Under the pieces are notes generated by a model that saw nothing but the letters and a program-made list of their open reading frames with translations, did no database searches and had not been told where the DNA came from. Shown piece by piece: positions 3,889 through 5,584 of a stretch of DNA of 5,584 nucleotides. Positions within the stretch are counted from its first letter, which is position 1; each line of letters starts with the position of its first letter. The translations under genes and the position numbers were made by a program. The DNA is taken from positions 1 through 5,584 of the forward strand of contig JAIRLV010000046.1 of the NCBI GenBank assembly GCA_031259185.1, read 5' to 3'. The DNA comes from Elusimicrobiota bacterium. GTDB lineage: Bacteria > RUG730.

Positions 3889-5584
3889 TTAATTTTTTTT
3901 TAAATTTTTTAAGATTTTAAAAGTAATTTTATCATCTTTAAAATCAACTACAACTTTGTCTTTTTCAACAATTTCTTCTTGCAAAATTTTTAATGATAAA
4001 GGATTCAATATCAGATTTTCTATAAATCTTTTTAATGGTCTTGCTCCAAATTCTATGTCATAACCTTCTTTTACTAAATAATCTTTTGCAGTATCGCTAA
4101 ATTCTATTTTAATATTTTTTTCTTCAAAAATTTTCTGAATATTTTTGATTTGAATATCAACGATCTTTCTTAAATCATCCTCGCCAAGTGTATGAAATAT
4201 CACAAATTCATCAATTCTATTTAAAAATTCTAACTTAAAGTATTCTTTTAGTATTTTTAATACTCTTTGTTTGTCATTTTCGGTCTCTTTTTTAGTTTTA
4301 TTTTTTTCAAAACCAACCACAATATTAGATTTATTATTTGTTCCTAAATTTGAAGTCATAATTATTATTGTATTTTTAAAATCAACAGTTCTACCTTTAC
4401 TATCTGTCAATCTACCGTCATCCAAAACTTGCAAAAGTAAATTGAAAATATCTGAATGCGCTTTTTCTATTTCGTCAAATAAAATTACGGAATAAGGATT
4501 TTTTCGTATAATTTCAGTCAATTGCCCACCTTCTTCATAACCTACATAACCCGGAGGAGAACCGATTAATTTTGACACAGAATGTTTTTCCATATATTCT
4601 GACATGTCAACTCTTATTAACGCTTTTTCATTATTAAACAAAAATTCCGCTAAACTTTTGGCAAGTTCAGTTTTTCCAACGCCTGTCGGTCCTAAAAATA
4701 TAAATGATCCAATCGGTCTAACAGGATCTTTTAATCCAGCTCTAGATCTACGAATAGCGTTTGCAATAGCTTCTACAGCTTCGTTTTGTCCAATTACTCG
4801 TTTATATAAATTTTCCTCAAGATCAACTAACTTTTGCCTTTCAGTTTCTAGCATTTTAGTCACAGGAATACCAGTCCATTTTGCAACAATAAAAGCAATA
4901 TCTTCTGCATTTATTTCTTCTTTTAAAATAGCTTCTTTTTTTATTTCATTTAATCTTTTGTTGTTGTTCTCTAATTCTTTATCTAAATTTCTCAAAGTTC
5001 CATATCTAATCTCAGCAACTTTGGCTAAATCTCCTCTCAACTCTGCAATTTGTTCATCTTGTTTTAATTGTTCAATTTTTTTGCGAATATCCCTAATTTT
5101 TGTTATTAGATCTTTCTCTGTTTTCCATTTTAACACTAATTCATCTCTTTTTATTTTATCTTGTATTAAAACTTTTTCTAAAATTTTTAGCTTTTCACTT
5201 ATTTCTTCTGTATTTCCTTTACTTTCTTTTTCTAAAGCCAATTCTTTATTAAGAGCAGTTTTTTCTATTTCCATCTGCCTAACTTTTCGCTCTAATTTAT
5301 CAATTTCAATTGGCATACTGTCAATTTCCATTCTCAATGCTGATGACGCTTCGTCAATCAAATCAATCGCTTTATCTGGCAAATATCTATTTGTGATATA
5401 TCTATTTGAGAGTTCTACAGCTGCTACAGTCGCTTCATCTTTAATTCTTATTCCATGATGTACTTCATATTTCTCTTTTATCCCACGCAAAATTGCAATA
5501 GCGTCTTCTACGCTTGGTTCGCCAATTATTACAGGTTGAAAACGTCTTTCTAATGCTTTATCTTTTTCAATGTATTTTTGATAT
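3889..5584 (-). CDS. clpB: chaperone ATPase ClpB (disaggregase), 5' end outside window
   Basis: Hexameric cytoplasmic AAA+ machine that, with DnaK, pulls polypeptides out of aggregates after heat stress. The visible 564 residues enter within the first ATPase domain: KYIEKDKALERRFQPV includes its paired arginine fingers (R13-R14 of the fragment), and NRYLPDKAIDLIDEA closes its small subdomain. A Lys/Glu-rich coiled coil follows at about 85-225, the middle domain that separates ClpB from ClpA and ClpX. The second ATPase domain is complete: Walker A GPTGVGKT (298-305), pore loop GYVG (345-348), Walker B VILFDE (366-371), sensor 1 TSN (410-412), arginine finger in FLNRID (R456) and sensor 2 GARPLKR (513-519). 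The ClpP-docking IGF/L loop is not seen. The frame runs to the edge, so an internal TTG at 5490 is not the start. The promoter is outside the window. Confidence 0.97.
   Translation of the reverse strand, partial: YQKYIEKDKALERRFQPVIIGEPSVEDAIAILRGIKEKYEVHHGIRIKDEATVAAVELSNRYITNRYLPDKAIDLIDEASSALRMEIDSMPIEIDKLERKVRQMEIEKTALNKELALEKESKGNTEEISEKLKILEKVLIQDKIKRDELVLKWKTEKDLITKIRDIRKKIEQLKQDEQIAELRGDLAKVAEIRYGTLRNLDKELENNNKRLNEIKKEAILKEEINAEDIAFIVAKWTGIPVTKMLETERQKLVDLEENLYKRVIGQNEAVEAIANAIRRSRAGLKDPVRPIGSFIFLGPTGVGKTELAKSLAEFLFNNEKALIRVDMSEYMEKHSVSKLIGSPPGYVGYEEGGQLTEIIRKNPYSVILFDEIEKAHSDIFNLLLQVLDDGRLTDSKGRTVDFKNTIIIMTSNLGTNNKSNIVVGFEKNKTKKETENDKQRVLKILKEYFKLEFLNRIDEFVIFHTLGEDDLRKIVDIQIKNIQKIFEEKNIKIEFSDTAKDYLVKEGYDIEFGARPLKRFIENLILNPLSLKILQEEIVEKDKVVVDFKDDKITFKILKNLKKN

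Noticed and set aside
4271-4495. 74-codon plus-strand frame inside clpB
   Set aside because: Antisense to the Walker B and sensor 1 region of ClpB; a shadow of that gene.
4604-5458. 284-codon open frame on the plus strand inside clpB
   Set aside because: It lies wholly antisense to a full set of conserved ClpB motifs; its product is a Ser/Phe/Leu-rich mirror of Lys/Glu codons, with no recognisable domain.
5488-5490. TTG at 5490 as the clpB start
   Set aside because: The same frame continues upstream with conserved ClpB sequence (ALERRFQPV, EPSVEDAIAIL) to the window edge, so the true start lies outside.
1-5584. tRNA, rRNA, CRISPR array or intact insertion sequence
   Set aside because: No cloverleaf with a CCA end, no regularly spaced direct repeats and no transposase motif was found on either strand by reading.

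Overview
The window is strongly AT-rich and comes from a low-GC bacterium. All five genes I can support lie on the minus strand, so they read from the right edge to the left: clpB (5' end outside the window), malQ, then the rpsF-ssb-rpsR ribosomal/SSB operon (3' end of rpsR outside the window). Stops are TAA or TAG, Trp is coded by TGG, and strong Shine-Dalgarno sequences precede the genes. Composition, Lys/Asn/Ile-rich proteins and the rpsF-ssb-rpsR order would fit a fusobacterium of the Leptotrichia/Sneathia/Streptobacillus type or a low-GC Firmicute. The fusobacterial reading is an inference, not something the sequence proves.

Right part (3889-5584): the C-terminal two thirds of the disaggregase ClpB, from the end of the first AAA+ domain through the coiled-coil middle domain and the complete second AAA+ domain. 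Between clpB and malQ lie 289 bases (3600-3888) with an AT-only hairpin just after the clpB stop, a second small palindrome, a possible worn coding remnant on the plus strand, and a plausible malQ promoter.

Middle (1734-3599): a complete GH77 4-alpha-glucanotransferase (amylomaltase) with all three catalytic acids. It stands alone, with no glycogen or maltodextrin partner gene in view.

Between malQ and rpsF are 584 bases without a supportable gene (1150-1733). This stretch holds three A-tract/T-tract hairpins, a consensus-like promoter for rpsF, and a roughly 79-nt leader that can fold into a three-way junction ending exactly at the rpsF Shine-Dalgarno sequence.

Left part (1-1149): rpsF (bS6), ssb and rpsR (bS18) are spaced 17 and 33 bases apart and are very probably one transcript. 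bS6 and bS18 bind each other on the 30S platform, and SSB coats single-stranded DNA, so the operon couples ribosome and replication supply. Most of the window is ordinary housekeeping DNA. I saw no defence system, CRISPR array, RNA gene or recognisable mobile element. The most interesting items are the possible rpsF leader switch and the unexplained hairpin-rich spacer upstream of it.
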